Assembly: GCF_001019615.1 (NCBI RefSeq)
Contig: NZ_JNBQ01000001.1
Location: forward strand, 496,001 to 560,000
Direction of reading: 5' to 3'
DNA: 64,000 nt
DNA from: Cellulosimicrobium funkei
Lineage (GTDB): Bacteria; Actinomycetota; Actinomycetes; Actinomycetales; Cellulomonadaceae
The notes under the pieces were generated by a model. The model was given only the letters and a program-made list of their open reading frames with translations. It did not search any database and was not told the origin of the DNA. Shown here in pieces: positions 1 to 9,138 of the stretch (the first letter of the stretch is position 1; each line of letters opens with the position of its first letter). The translations under genes were made by a program, and so were the position numbers.

Positions 1-264
1 GGGCCGGGCGCGTGGATGTACCACTGCCACGTCCAGTTCCACTCCGACGGAGGGATGGCCGGCATCTTCCTCGTGCGCAACGCCGACGGCTCCATGCCGC
101 CGGGGGCGCAGGAGTCCATCGACCGGTTCCAGGGCCACGGCGCCCACACGATGTCGGCACCGTCGGGTGCTGCGCCGTCCGGGGCCACGGCCACGACCGA
201 CGGCGCCGCCGCCGGCGGGACCGGGCCGGCCGTCGTCGGCCTCACGGAGCACACCGGCCACTGA
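1..264 (+). CDS. Multicopper oxidase, C-terminal fragment (5' end outside window)
   Basis: This is the last 87 residues of a multicopper oxidase; the gene enters from the left edge. The segment [15 protein letters not shown] is the classic C-terminal copper signature (HCH, then H, then the axial M). It supplies type 1 and type 2/3 ligands, so the enzyme can oxidise a reduced donor at the T1 site and reduce oxygen. After the copper motif comes an Ala/Gly/Thr/Ser-rich low-complexity tail of about 45 residues, which suggests an extracellular flexible C-terminus. It lies 121 bp upstream of the dehydrogenase-like gene and two genes from a blue-copper protein on the same strand. The substrate cannot be deduced from this fragment. 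Confidence 0.9.
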   Translation, partial: GPGAWMYHCHVQFHSDGGMAGIFLVRNADGSMPPGAQESIDRFQGHGAHTMSAPSGAAPSGATATTDGAAAGGTGPAVVGLTEHTGH

Positions 265-385
265 CCCGTCGGCCGACCCAGTCCCGACGGGCCGCCGGCC
301 CGTCCCGCACCAGCACCACCCGCACCAGCACGACCCGCTCCCGGCCCGCCCGGGAGTGCCGCACCGATGACGAAGGAGTTGGAGA

Positions 386-3300
386 GTGCTGTCCAGACGA
401 TCGACATCCCCCGCGAGGGGACGCTCCCGACCAGGAGCACTGCTGGCCATGACGGTCGGCCTCACGAGCGCCGCGCTCGTCGCGAGCGCGGCCGTGATCC
501 CGGCCTCGGCCCAGCCCGTCGCCACGACACCGACGAGCACGGCGGTCGCCTCGAGCGTGGCTCCCACGGCCGGGTCCGTCGCGGCCGCGACGGCCACCGC
601 TCCCGTGCGTGTGCTCGTGTTCCACGGCGCGCCCGACGAGCAGACCGACCCGGTCGTCGCCGCGACCGCGGCGCTGACCGAGCTGGGTGCCGCCAACGGG
701 TTCGACGTCGAGGCGACGTCCGACCCCGCGATGCTCAGCGAGGCGACGCTCGGCGAGTACCGCGGCGTCGTCATGCTCTCCTCGGAGGGCATCGAGCTGA
801 GCGGCGAGCAGGAGGCCGCGCTCCAGGCGTACATCAACAAGGGCGGTGGCTTCCTCGGCGTGCGCGACGCCGCGCGCGCCCAGGAGGCGTCGAAGTGGTT
901 CGAGGGCCTCGTCGGCGCCCGGATCAAGGGCGCGACGATGACGGCGGAGAAGGTCGCCGAGGCGACCGGCACCGGCCGCAGCCCGGCCGCCGAGACCCCG
1001 GCGAAGGCCGTCGACGGCGACCCCAACACCAAGTGGCTGACGTTCGCCCGCACGGGCCAGCTCACGCTGCGCATGGAGCAGCCCGTCGCGGTCGTGAAGT
1101 ACGGCATCACGTCGGCGAACGACTCCGCGGGCCGCGACCCGAAGAACTGGAAGCTGCAGGGCTCGACCGACGGCCAGACGTGGGTCGACCTCGACACGCG
1201 CACCGACGAGGACTTCCCGCAGCGCTTCCAGCCGCGCACGTTCGACGTCGAGAACGAGACCGAGTACGGCTGGTACCGGCTGGACGTCACCGCCAACTCG
1301 GGCGACGCCGAGGTCCAGCTCGCCGAGCTCTCGATCTTCGGCCCCGACTCCGTCGAGCAGCCCGACCCGGAGATCCCGCTCGAGGAGCGCACGGTCGACC
1401 TGGTCGACCGCCAGCACCCCGCGACGGCGGACCTCCCGCTCACGTGGGACCGCGAGGACAGGTGGCTGGACTGGGCCGACGACCCGACCGGTGACGTGCA
1501 CACGGTCGCGACGCTCGAGCCCGGCCCCGACGCCGGCCCGACGACCAACCCGTTCCAGCCCCTCTCCTGGTGCCGCGACTACGACGGCGGCCGCTCGTTC
1601 TTCACCGGCATGGGCGGCACGCCCGAGAGCTGGGCGGACGAGACGTTCCGCGAGCACCTGCTCGGTGCGCTCCAGTGGACGACGGGCGTGGTGCGCGGCG
1701 ACTGCCAGGCCACCATCGCGTCGAACTACAAGGCCGAGCGCCTGTCCAAGGTGAACACGGCGGGCACGCTGGACCAGAACGGCGAGCAGCACGGCCTGAC
1801 GATCGCGCCCGACGGCACGGTCTTCTACATCGGCCGTGGCGCGTGCGCCACCGGCCCGATCGTCCCGTGGAGCGACCCGAACGTGGGCCTCGGCTGCGGC
1901 ACGATCCACCAGTGGGACCCGGAGACGGGTGAGGCGAAGCTGCTCACGACGCTCGACGTCATGGGCAACCGTGGCAGCGGCGACGAGCTCGTGAAGAACG
2001 AGGAGGGGCTGCTCGGCATCGTGCCCGACCCCGACTTCGCGACGAACCACTGGCTCTACGTGTACTGGATGCCGCACGAGAACATCGATCGTGAGCGTCG
2101 CGTCGGCTACCGGACCGTCTCGCGGTTCACCTACGACCCCGCGACCCCGACGATCGACCAGAGCACGCGGGTCGACCTGCTCGAGTGGGAGACGCAGATC
2201 CACAGCTGCTGCCACGCGGGCGGCGGCATGGCGTTCGACAGCAAGGGCAACCTCTACATCGGCTCGGGCGACAACAACTCGTCCGGCGGGTCGAACGGCT
2301 ACTCCGGCAACAACTGGACGCAGGAGTACGCGGGGATCAGCTTCCAGGACGCGCGCCGCACGTCGGGCAACACGAACGACCTCAACGGCAAGATCCTGCG
2401 GATCCACCCCGAGGACGACGGCACGTACACGATCCCGGACGACAACCTGTTCCCGGTGGGCGAGTACCCCGCGGACAAGACGCGTCCCGAGATCTACGTC
2501 ATGGGCGTGCGCAACATCTCGCGCCTCCAGATCGACCCCGACACGGACTGGCTGACCGCGGCCTGGGTGGGCCCGGACGCCGGCAGCCCGAACCCCGAGC
2601 TCGGCCCGGCCAAGTACGAGACCGCGACGATCATCACGTCCGCGGGCAACCAGGGCTGGCCGTACTGCATGGGCAACAAGCAGCCGTACCGTGACCGGAG
2701 CAACGAGGACGCGAGCGTCCTCACCGGCTGGTACGACTGCGACAACCCGAAGAACACGTCGCCGCGCAACACGGGTCTCGTCGACCTGCCGCCGGTGCGC
2801 GACAACATGATCTGGTACTCGCCCTCGGGCGGCGGGCCGGTGTTCCCGGACCGCGGCAACGGCATCCCGACGTACGAGGACGACGAGGCGACCTACACCA
2901 TCCCGTGGCTGCGGGGCGGCGGCCAGGCCGTCATGTCCGGCCCGACCTACCGCGCGTCGCAGGTGGACCCCGAGTCCGACGTCGCCTGGCCGTCGTACTG
3001 GGAGGGCAAGTGGTTCATCGGCGACCAGTCGAACTCGAACAACCGCGTCGCGGTGACGGTCGACCCGGAGAACCTGGACGCGCCCGTGTTCATGGAGGAC
3101 CTCCGCCAGATCATCCCGGGCGGTCGCGGTGACGGGCTGCTCCAGAGCTGGATGGACGCGAAGTTCGGTCCGGACGGCGCGCTGTACCTGGTCGACTACG
3201 CGGGCGGCTTCTTCAGCCTCGACCCGAACCAGAAGCTCATGCGGATCACGTACCAGGGCGGGGCTCCGACCCCGGCTCCGGCGGCGTCCGCGACGAGCAT

Positions 3301-4384
3301 CCAGGGCGACCCGCTGACGGTGCAGTTCACCGGCGCGCGTTCCGGTGGCGTCTCCTACCTCTGGGAGTTCGGCGACGGCTCGACCTCGCGTCAGGCCAAC
3401 CCGAAGCACAAGTACCCGCGCGTCAAGAACTACGAGGCCAAGCTGACCGTCACGTACGCCGACGGCTCGAAGGCCACGGTCACGACCGACGGCTCGCCGT
3501 CGTGCACCCTGCCCGACGAGCGCGAGACCGTGTTCTTCGGCGACGTGGACTCCACGGTCGAGAACCGCGACCTGGGCGCGTGCAACATCGCCGACCTGTT
3601 CCAGGACGAGAAGGAGTGGCGCACCCACGCCCGGTTCCTGGCGCACGTCGAGTCGGTGGCGAAGAGCCTGTACGACGACAGCCGCATCAGCGACCGCGAG
3701 CGTGCTCGCCTCGTCGACGCGGCGGCCCGGTCCCAGATCGGCGCGTACCCCGGTGGGTACCGCACGATCTTCGACGGCACCGAGGCGTCGCTGTACGACT
3801 GGTTCCAGGCACCGGGCGGGAAGTTCACGCTCGAGCCGGGCGGGTCGATCCGCTCGCAGGGCGGGCTCGGCATGCTCTGGTACGCGGGCGAGGAGCTCGG
3901 TGACTTCTCCGTCAAGCTCCTCTACCGCGACGTCTCGGCGGGTGACCACTACGCGAACGCGGGCGTGTTCACCCGGTTCCCGAACCCGAACGAGCCTGGC
4001 GACGTCGAGTGCGCCGAGGGTCAGTCCCCGGCGTGGGTCGCGATCTCGTGCGGTCACGAGATCCAGATCTACGACGGTCCGACGGGCGAGCCCCAGAAGA
4101 CCGGCTCGGTCTACAACTTCGACCCGCTCGGCCTGAACACCGGCGGCGAGAAGCCCAAGGGCGAGTGGAACGAGTACGAGATCCGGGTGGTCGGGCAGCA
4201 GTACACGATCATCCGCAACGGCGTCGTCATCAACGAGTGGGAGAACTCGCCGGGACAGCAGTCGTCCCGGGCCGGCGACCCGCCCACGGACCTGCGCCAG
4301 TTCGACAGCGGGTTCATCGGGCTCCAGAACCACGGGAACGCGGACCTCATCGAGTTCCGTGACATCCGGGTGGCGGACCTGTAG
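386..4384 (+). CDS. Secreted ThuA / discoidin / sugar dehydrogenase (GSDH) / PKD / DUF1080 multidomain protein
   Basis: The 1,332-residue secreted protein starts at GTG 386, chosen because AAGGAG at 373-378 sits 7 nt upstream. A signal peptide covers about residues 1-43. Domains in order: ThuA-like half (about 72-180, beginning VRVLVFHG), an F5/8 discoidin-like domain (about 182-325, with AVDGDPNTKW), the second ThuA half (about 330-440), a glucose/sorbosone-dehydrogenase propeller (about 455-955), PKD (about 962-1037, WEFGDG), a helical module shared with the next gene (about 1039-1118), and a DUF1080/3-keto-disaccharide-hydrolase-like lectin fold (1120-1332). Such combinations act on oxidised sugars outside the cell; the PQQ cofactor and exact substrate are inference. 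It is followed by tandem hairpins and a cupredoxin gene. Confidence 0.85.
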   Translation: MLSRRSTSPARGRSRPGALLAMTVGLTSAALVASAAVIPASAQPVATTPTSTAVASSVAPTAGSVAAATATAPVRVLVFHGAPDEQTDPVVAATAALTELGAANGFDVEATSDPAMLSEATLGEYRGVVMLSSEGIELSGEQEAALQAYINKGGGFLGVRDAARAQEASKWFEGLVGARIKGATMTAEKVAEATGTGRSPAAETPAKAVDGDPNTKWLTFARTGQLTLRMEQPVAVVKYGITSANDSAGRDPKNWKLQGSTDGQTWVDLDTRTDEDFPQRFQPRTFDVENETEYGWYRLDVTANSGDAEVQLAELSIFGPDSVEQPDPEIPLEERTVDLVDRQHPATADLPLTWDREDRWLDWADDPTGDVHTVATLEPGPDAGPTTNPFQPLSWCRDYDGGRSFFTGMGGTPESWADETFREHLLGALQWTTGVVRGDCQATIASNYKAERLSKVNTAGTLDQNGEQHGLTIAPDGTVFYIGRGACATGPIVPWSDPNVGLGCGTIHQWDPETGEAKLLTTLDVMGNRGSGDELVKNEEGLLGIVPDPDFATNHWLYVYWMPHENIDRERRVGYRTVSRFTYDPATPTIDQSTRVDLLEWETQIHSCCHAGGGMAFDSKGNLYIGSGDNNSSGGSNGYSGNNWTQEYAGISFQDARRTSGNTNDLNGKILRIHPEDDGTYTIPDDNLFPVGEYPADKTRPEIYVMGVRNISRLQIDPDTDWLTAAWVGPDAGSPNPELGPAKYETATIITSAGNQGWPYCMGNKQPYRDRSNEDASVLTGWYDCDNPKNTSPRNTGLVDLPPVRDNMIWYSPSGGGPVFPDRGNGIPTYEDDEATYTIPWLRGGGQAVMSGPTYRASQVDPESDVAWPSYWEGKWFIGDQSNSNNRVAVTVDPENLDAPVFMEDLRQIIPGGRGDGLLQSWMDAKFGPDGALYLVDYAGGFFSLDPNQKLMRITYQGGAPTPAPAASATSIQGDPLTVQFTGARSGGVSYLWEFGDGSTSRQANPKHKYPRVKNYEAKLTVTYADGSKATVTTDGSPSCTLPDERETVFFGDVDSTVENRDLGACNIADLFQDEKEWRTHARFLAHVESVAKSLYDDSRISDRERARLVDAAARSQIGAYPGGYRTIFDGTEASLYDWFQAPGGKFTLEPGGSIRSQGGLGMLWYAGEELGDFSVKLLYRDVSAGDHYANAGVFTRFPNPNEPGDVECAEGQSPAWVAISCGHEIQIYDGPTGEPQKTGSVYNFDPLGLNTGGEKPKGEWNEYEIRVVGQQYTIIRNGVVINEWENSPGQQSSRAGDPPTDLRQFDSGFIGLQNHGNADLIEFRDIRVADL

Positions 4385-4393
4385 CACCGCCGG

Positions 4394-4461
4394 GCGGGGA
4401 CGGCCGAGCCGGCCGTCCCCGCCGAGCCCGGGGCCGCCGTCGTGCAGCACGACGGCGGCCC
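4394..4461 (+). terminator. Two tandem hairpins after the dehydrogenase gene
   Basis: The first hairpin has a perfect 12-bp stem (4394-4405 with 4411-4422) and a 5-nt loop. The second has a perfect 14-bp stem (4431-4444 with 4448-4461) and a 3-nt loop. There is no U tract, as is common in high-GC actinobacteria. They begin 9 nt after the stop codon and end 91 nt before the cupredoxin start, so they may terminate fully or only attenuate between the two genes. Confidence 0.7.
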
Positions 4462-4552
4462 TCGGGGCGGGCCGCACGGCCCGCCCGACCCGCTCCCGAC
4501 CAGCCCGACCAGCCCGACAGACCCCCCAGAAACCCCGGAGGAGTGCACCCTC

Positions 4553-7024
4553 ATGGAACGACGTACCAGTCCCGGCGGCTCCCGCCGCCGCGGCCCGCGG
4601 CGGTTCCTCGCCGCCACGGTCGCCGGACTCACCGCGACGACGGTCCTCACCGTCGCCCCGGCCTCGGCGACCCCCACCGCACCGGCGACGGCGTCGTCCG
4701 CCGTCGTGTCCGCCGCCGACGCCACCGTCGCCGCCGAGCAGGTCCTCACCTGGACCGCGGACAACAGCGTGACCGACTACAAGGCCTTCCCCGCGACGGC
4801 CGAGGCCGGCCCCGCGACGATCGTCTTCGAGAACAGCATGGCGACCGGCAGCACGTTCGGCATGAGCCACACGCTCACGTTCGACACGTCGTCGCCGGGC
4901 TACAACCACGACGTGAACCTCAACATCCTCGCGAGCCCGTTCGACGCGAACGGCGGGCGGCACGAGGCCCAGGTGACCCTCACGCCCGGCAAGTACCGCT
5001 ACTTCTGCGCGATCCCCGGGCACGGGGAGATGTGGGGCGAGCTCGTCGTGACCGACGGCGGCGGGGGCGAGGACACCACGGCACCGTCCGTGACCGCTCT
5101 GGTCACCGGCGAGCAGGACGGCGACGGCGCCTACGTGGGCGGTGCGACCGTGACGCTCGACGCGACCGACGACGACTCCGGCGTGGCCGGGGTCGAGTAC
5201 GACCTCGACGGCGCGGGCTGGCAGGCGTACACCGAGCCGTTCGTCGTCGACGCGGTCGGTGCGCACACCCTCCAGTTCCGCGCGACCGACGCGGCGGGCA
5301 ACACCTCCGAGGCCCAGACCGCGGAGTTCACCGTCGTCGAGGGCGACGTCGAGGAGGACACCACCGCCCCGACCGTCGAGCCCATGCTCATGGGCCAGCA
5401 GGACGAGAACGGCGCCTACATCGGTACGGCGGCCTTCATGCTCCACGCCGCGGACGAGGGGTCGGGCGTCGCGTCGGTCGAGTACCAGGTCGACGGCGGC
5501 GCGTGGCTGCCCTACACGACGACCGTGCCCTTCACCGACCTCGGCGAGCACACCGTCTCCTACCGCGCGACCGACGTCGCGGGCAACGTGTCCGAGGTCG
5601 GCTCCGTGACCTTCACGGTCGTCGAGGGCGGCGAGCAGGACACGACCGCCCCGACCGTGACCGCCGAGGTCACGGGGGAGCAGGACGACAACGGTGCGTT
5701 CGTCGGCTCCGCCACGGCGACGCTCACCGCGACGGACGACGCGTCCGGCGTGGAGAGCGTCGAGTACGACCTCGACGGCGCCGGCTGGGCCCCGTACACC
5801 GAGCCCATCGTGGTCGACGAGCCCGGCGAGCACACGCTCGTCTACCGGGCCACCGACGCCGCGGGCAACGTGTCCGAGGACACCGTCACGGAGTTCGTCG
5901 TCGTCGCCGACGCCGGCGAGGACACGACGGCCCCGGTCGTCGCGAACGAGCTCAGCGGCACGCAGGACGAGAACGGTGCCTACGTGGGCTCCGCGTCCGT
6001 GCTCCTCACCGCGACCGACGAGGGGTCGGGCGTGGCGTCCGTCGAGTACGACCTCGACGGCGCGGGCTGGACCGAGTACACCGAGGCCGTGGCCGTCGAC
6101 GAGCCCGGCAGGCACACGCTCGCCTACCGCGCGACCGACGCCGCGGGCAACGTCAGCGAGCCCGCGACCGTCACGTTCGACGTCGTGGCGGGCCAGGGTG
6201 GCGACACCGTCGCACCGACGGTCGACCACCGCGTGATGGGTGGCGCGAAGAACGAGGAGGGCGAGTACCTGTCCAACGTGTTCGTCCGCCTCCTCGCCAA
6301 GGACGCCGACTCGGGCGTCGCGTCGGTCGAGTACCAGGTCGACGGCGGCGCGTGGACCGCGTACTCCGGCCAGATCTCGGTGCGGACCCCCGGGTCGCAC
6401 ACCGTGACCTACCGCGCGACGGACGTCGCGGGCAACGTCTCGGCCCCGAAGACGGTCACGTTCGTCATCGCGGGCGGCGAGGAGCCGGGCGACACCGACG
6501 GCCCCGTCGTCACGGCGGGCGTCAGCGGCAGCCGCACGCGCGACGGCGACTTCGTCGCGAGCGCGCGCGTCACGCTCACGGCGGTCGACGAGGAGTCCGG
6601 CGTCGACCGCATCGAGTTCCAGGCGAACGACGGCGCGTGGCAGCGCTACGCGGCCCCGGTCGCGTTCGCGGCCGACGGTCAGCACGTGGTCCGCTACCGC
6701 GCGGTCGACGGCGTCGGCAACGTCACGACCGGCGAGGTCACGTTCACGGTCCTGCAGCTCGTCCGCGACCGCTGCGTCGGGTCGGACATCCGTCCGACGG
6801 TGATCATCGACGGCCACGACAGCACGGTGCAGAACTACGACGACGGCACCGGCTGCACGGTCAACGACCACGTCGCCGAGAACGACGAGTACGCCACGCA
6901 CCGCGAGTTCGTGGACCACGTGAGCCTCGTGACCGAGGACCTCGTCCTCGACGGCGTCCTCGACGACGCCGAGCGCGAGCTCGTCATCACGGCGGCCGAG
7001 CTGTCCGACATCGGCCGCCGCTGA
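4553..7024 (+). CDS. Secreted blue-copper (cupredoxin) protein with six Ig-like/OmpL47-type repeats
   Basis: 823 residues. ATG 4553 is chosen over upstream in-frame codons because GGAGGAG lies at 4537-4543 and a signal peptide follows directly. Residues 60-168 form a plastocyanin-like domain with ligands H106 (MSHTLTF), C152, H157 and M160 in YFCAIPGHGEMWG, an intact type 1 copper site. Six repeats of about 95 residues follow, each with 'DTTAP', 'SGVASVEY-DLDGAGW-YTE' and 'YRATDAAGNVSE' motifs, resembling OmpL47-type/Ig-like wall-associated repeats. The C-terminus (about 737-823) repeats the helical module of the previous gene. I infer an extracellular electron carrier on a long spacer, working with the neighbouring multicopper oxidase and dehydrogenase. 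Confidence 0.85.
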   Translation: MERRTSPGGSRRRGPRRFLAATVAGLTATTVLTVAPASATPTAPATASSAVVSAADATVAAEQVLTWTADNSVTDYKAFPATAEAGPATIVFENSMATGSTFGMSHTLTFDTSSPGYNHDVNLNILASPFDANGGRHEAQVTLTPGKYRYFCAIPGHGEMWGELVVTDGGGGEDTTAPSVTALVTGEQDGDGAYVGGATVTLDATDDDSGVAGVEYDLDGAGWQAYTEPFVVDAVGAHTLQFRATDAAGNTSEAQTAEFTVVEGDVEEDTTAPTVEPMLMGQQDENGAYIGTAAFMLHAADEGSGVASVEYQVDGGAWLPYTTTVPFTDLGEHTVSYRATDVAGNVSEVGSVTFTVVEGGEQDTTAPTVTAEVTGEQDDNGAFVGSATATLTATDDASGVESVEYDLDGAGWAPYTEPIVVDEPGEHTLVYRATDAAGNVSEDTVTEFVVVADAGEDTTAPVVANELSGTQDENGAYVGSASVLLTATDEGSGVASVEYDLDGAGWTEYTEAVAVDEPGRHTLAYRATDAAGNVSEPATVTFDVVAGQGGDTVAPTVDHRVMGGAKNEEGEYLSNVFVRLLAKDADSGVASVEYQVDGGAWTAYSGQISVRTPGSHTVTYRATDVAGNVSAPKTVTFVIAGGEEPGDTDGPVVTAGVSGSRTRDGDFVASARVTLTAVDEESGVDRIEFQANDGAWQRYAAPVAFAADGQHVVRYRAVDGVGNVTTGEVTFTVLQLVRDRCVGSDIRPTVIIDGHDSTVQNYDDGTGCTVNDHVAENDEYATHREFVDHVSLVTEDLVLDGVLDDAERELVITAAELSDIGRR

Positions 7025-7060
7025 CCGCCACCTGACGGTCCGACCGAACCAGTCCGATCG

Positions 7061-7106
7061 ACGACGGCCCGGACCCGCACCTCCCAGGTGCGGGCCGGGC
7101 CGTCGT
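7061..7106 (+). terminator. Strong hairpin terminator after the cupredoxin gene
   Basis: A stem of about 21 bp (7061-7082 with 7086-7106) with one bulged base and a CCC loop starts 37 nt after the stop codon. Its size and position make it the likely end of the redox locus transcript. Confidence 0.75.
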
Positions 7107-7164
7107 CGTGCTAGGCCCACCCGGGGCCGCCGCCCGCCCACCTCGCGCCCCCCGCCCCCCTCCC

Positions 7165-7251
7165 GCGCCGAACACGACGTGAGGGTCGTTCTGGGCGGCT
7201 TAGCGACGCTCATGTCGTGCTCGACGGCGGGTGAGGTCGTGGTCGGAGGGC
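7165..7251 (-). repeat. Dispersed palindromic repeat family A, copy 1
   Basis: The core inverted arms are CGCCGAACACGAC (7166-7178) and GTCGTGCTCGACGGCGG (7214-7230), enclosing two smaller ACGAC/GTCGT hairpins; a partial extra arm (GGTCGTGGTCGGAGGG) follows. It matches copies at 7956, 26779 and 59738 over about 67-87 bp. It lies just 3' of the membrane protein gene and is oriented like copy 2 on the other side of that gene. Confidence 0.75.
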
Positions 7252-7296
7252 TGGCTTGAGGCAGCAGGCGGCGGGCGGCCGACGTCGGCGCCCGGC

Positions 7297-7926
7297 TCAG
7301 GCGGGCGCGTCGCCGTAGACCGGGCGCGCGAACGCGAGGACGATGCCCACCCCGCCGCGCTGCGCGAGGCGGGCGCGGTCCTCGGGGTGGTCCAGCAGGT
7401 GCCGCAGGACGCGGGCGACCGCCTCGGCGTCCGCGACGTCGACCGTGTCCGGGTCCGGCCCGTTCGCCGGGCGGACCTGGAGCAGGTCCTCGCCCTCGGC
7501 GTGCCGGGCCCGCGCGCCGTCGCGCAGCTCGACCCGGAGGGTCGGGCGTCGCTCGCCCTCCAGCACCCGCACCCCCGCGACGTCGTCCCACCGCACGACG
7601 ACGCGTGCCGGCTCCGGCCCGACGGGCAGCTCGATCTCGTGCGGGCGCAGGACGACCGACTGCTTCGACGGCCCGCGCACGTACATCACCAGCCCGGTGC
7701 CGAAGCCGAGGACCATGAAGCAGGAGACCGCCGCCGCGACCCCCTCCTCCTGGAGCAGCAGCCAGACGACGAACCACACCGACCCGCCGAACAGCACGAC
7801 CAGGATGAGCAGGACGGCCAGGTAGTCGGCGACGGGCGTCAGGCGCTCGCGGCCGCGAACCCCGCCGCGCACCGCGGTCCACACCATGCTCGGCCGATGC
7901 GGGGGACGGGGCGGACGGCTGCTCAC
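7297..7926 (-). CDS. Two-helix membrane protein of unknown function
   Basis: 209 residues from GTG 7926; ATG 7887 is an alternative giving 196. GTG 7926 is preferred because CAGACT, a -10-like box, ends exactly 6 nt upstream, as at several other genes here, while neither start has a Shine-Dalgarno sequence. Two hydrophobic segments (about 29-58 and 59-83) precede a soluble C-terminal domain of about 125 residues that looks beta-rich at first, then helical (DAEAVARVLRHLLDHPEDR). The architecture resembles small PH-like membrane proteins, but I do not recognise the family. The gene is flanked on both sides by family A repeats. Confidence 0.65.
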   Translation of the reverse strand: MSSRPPRPPHRPSMVWTAVRGGVRGRERLTPVADYLAVLLILVVLFGGSVWFVVWLLLQEEGVAAAVSCFMVLGFGTGLVMYVRGPSKQSVVLRPHEIELPVGPEPARVVVRWDDVAGVRVLEGERRPTLRVELRDGARARHAEGEDLLQVRPANGPDPDTVDVADAEAVARVLRHLLDHPEDRARLAQRGGVGIVLAFARPVYGDAPA

Positions 7927-7955
7927 GGGGACAGTCTGCCGGGCCCCCGGGCCGG

Positions 7956-8042
7956 TGCCGAACACGACATCGATGTCGTTCTCGGGCTCGGAACGACACG
8001 GATGTCGTGCTCGACGGCGGGCGACGTCGTGGTCGACGGCGG
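7956..8042 (-). repeat. Dispersed palindromic repeat family A, copy 2
   Basis: The arms GCCGAACACGAC (7957-7968) and GTCGTGCTCGACGGCGG (8004-8020) enclose a 16-bp perfect palindrome, ACGACATCGATGTCGT, and a second half palindrome; GTCGTGGTCGACGGCGGGG continues the element. It lies between two minus-strand genes, immediately upstream of the gene ending at 7297. Confidence 0.75.
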
Positions 8043-8111
8043 GGCAGGGGTGGGCCCGACGACGCGCGCCCGGCCGACTGGGTGCGCCGCCGACGCCGGG
8101 CGTCCGGTCGG

Positions 8112-9104
8112 TCAGGACCCGCCGAGCAGCATCCGCTTCGCCGCGGCGAACTCGTCGTCGGTCAGGGCGGCGGACGCGTGCAGGCCCGCGAGCTCCGAGA
8201 GCGCCGCCGCGATCCCGTGCTGCACGGTGACCTCGGGAGTGCCCCCGTCGCGGGTCGTCCTTGTCGTGGTGGTCGTGGTGGTCGACGACGTCGAGGACGC
8301 CGTGCCCGGCGTGGGTGAGCCCCAGACCGGCGCGTCCCCAGGGGTGGTCGGGGTCCCCGTGCTCGCGGAGTCGGCGACCGTGGAATCGGTGACGGACGCG
8401 TCGGTGACGGTGGCGGACGCGGCGGCCCGTGCGGCGTCGTGCAGGGCGCGCGTGCGGTCGCGGCGCGCCTGCACCACGACCCGCTCCCCGGGCAGGCGCC
8501 ACACGACCACCGGGTCGCCGGGCTGCGGGACCTCCGACGGGAGCAGGTTCGTCACCGGCGCGAGGCGCGTGACCGTCGTCGTGAGCGCCCCGTGCCGCAC
8601 GCGGACCACGCACTGCGCGACCCCGCCCGAGTCCGTGCGGTCGGTGACCGACGCCGTGACGACCCCTGCCTCGCGGACGGCGGCCTTCCGGTCACGGTGG
8701 TACTGAGCGTAGAGCGGGGCGTCGTCGCGCGACCGCCGCAGCGAGCGCGCGTACCCGGCCCAGAGCGGGCCGAGGAACACCCACGGGAAGATCGTCCACA
8801 CGACGTTCCAGAACCACGGGAAGAAGCCGTCGTGGTCCCACGCGTTGACCGTGACGAGCCAGACGAAGCCCCCGGACAGCAGCACGAGCAGCACGCCGTT
8901 GCGGATCTTCCTCCCGACGCTCGACGGCGGGTCCAGGAGGCCGTCGGGCGTGCGCGGCAGGTCGTCGACGGACTCGTCGTTGCCCACCAACCGCAGGATG
9001 GCCCTGGGGTCGGCGACCTTGCGCGCGAGAGCGGCGGACGGCGGGAGGGGCGGTTCGTCGTGCCGGGGGTCCGGGAAGGACGCCCTCGTGGTGTGGTCAG
9101 ACAT
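8112..9104 (-). CDS. Membrane protein with C-terminal SHOCT domain
   Basis: 330 residues from ATG 9104; an ATG directly upstream (9107) would add one residue. AGGA lies 8 nt before 9104 and TAGGAT could be a -10 box. A charged N-terminus of about 65 residues precedes two transmembrane segments (about 70-88 and 97-118). A soluble domain and a Ser/Thr-rich linker follow, and the end (IAAALSELAGLHASAALTDDEF.AAKRMLLGG) is a SHOCT (short C-terminal) motif with the typical ALTDEEFAAKKxxLL-like pattern. SHOCT domains are thought to mediate oligomerisation; the rest is unassigned. It is followed on the same strand by the other small membrane protein. Confidence 0.75.
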   Translation of the reverse strand: MSDHTTRASFPDPRHDEPPLPPSAALARKVADPRAILRLVGNDESVDDLPRTPDGLLDPPSSVGRKIRNGVLLVLLSGGFVWLVTVNAWDHDGFFPWFWNVVWTIFPWVFLGPLWAGYARSLRRSRDDAPLYAQYHRDRKAAVREAGVVTASVTDRTDSGGVAQCVVRVRHGALTTTVTRLAPVTNLLPSEVPQPGDPVVVWRLPGERVVVQARRDRTRALHDAARAAASATVTDASVTDSTVADSASTGTPTTPGDAPVWGSPTPGTASSTSSTTTTTTTRTTRDGGTPEVTVQHGIAAALSELAGLHASAALTDDEFAAAKRMLLGGS

Positions 9105-9138
9105 CATCCTGATCCTACGAGCGACCGCTGTCAGCTTC

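Noticed and set aside
242-7999. Very long open frame on the minus strand opposite the redox locus (and similar ones at 28877-35725 and 38163-42440)
   Set aside because: They lie antisense to well-supported genes; in very GC-rich DNA stops are rare on the reverse strand. The translations are Arg/Ala/Gly-rich and without domains.
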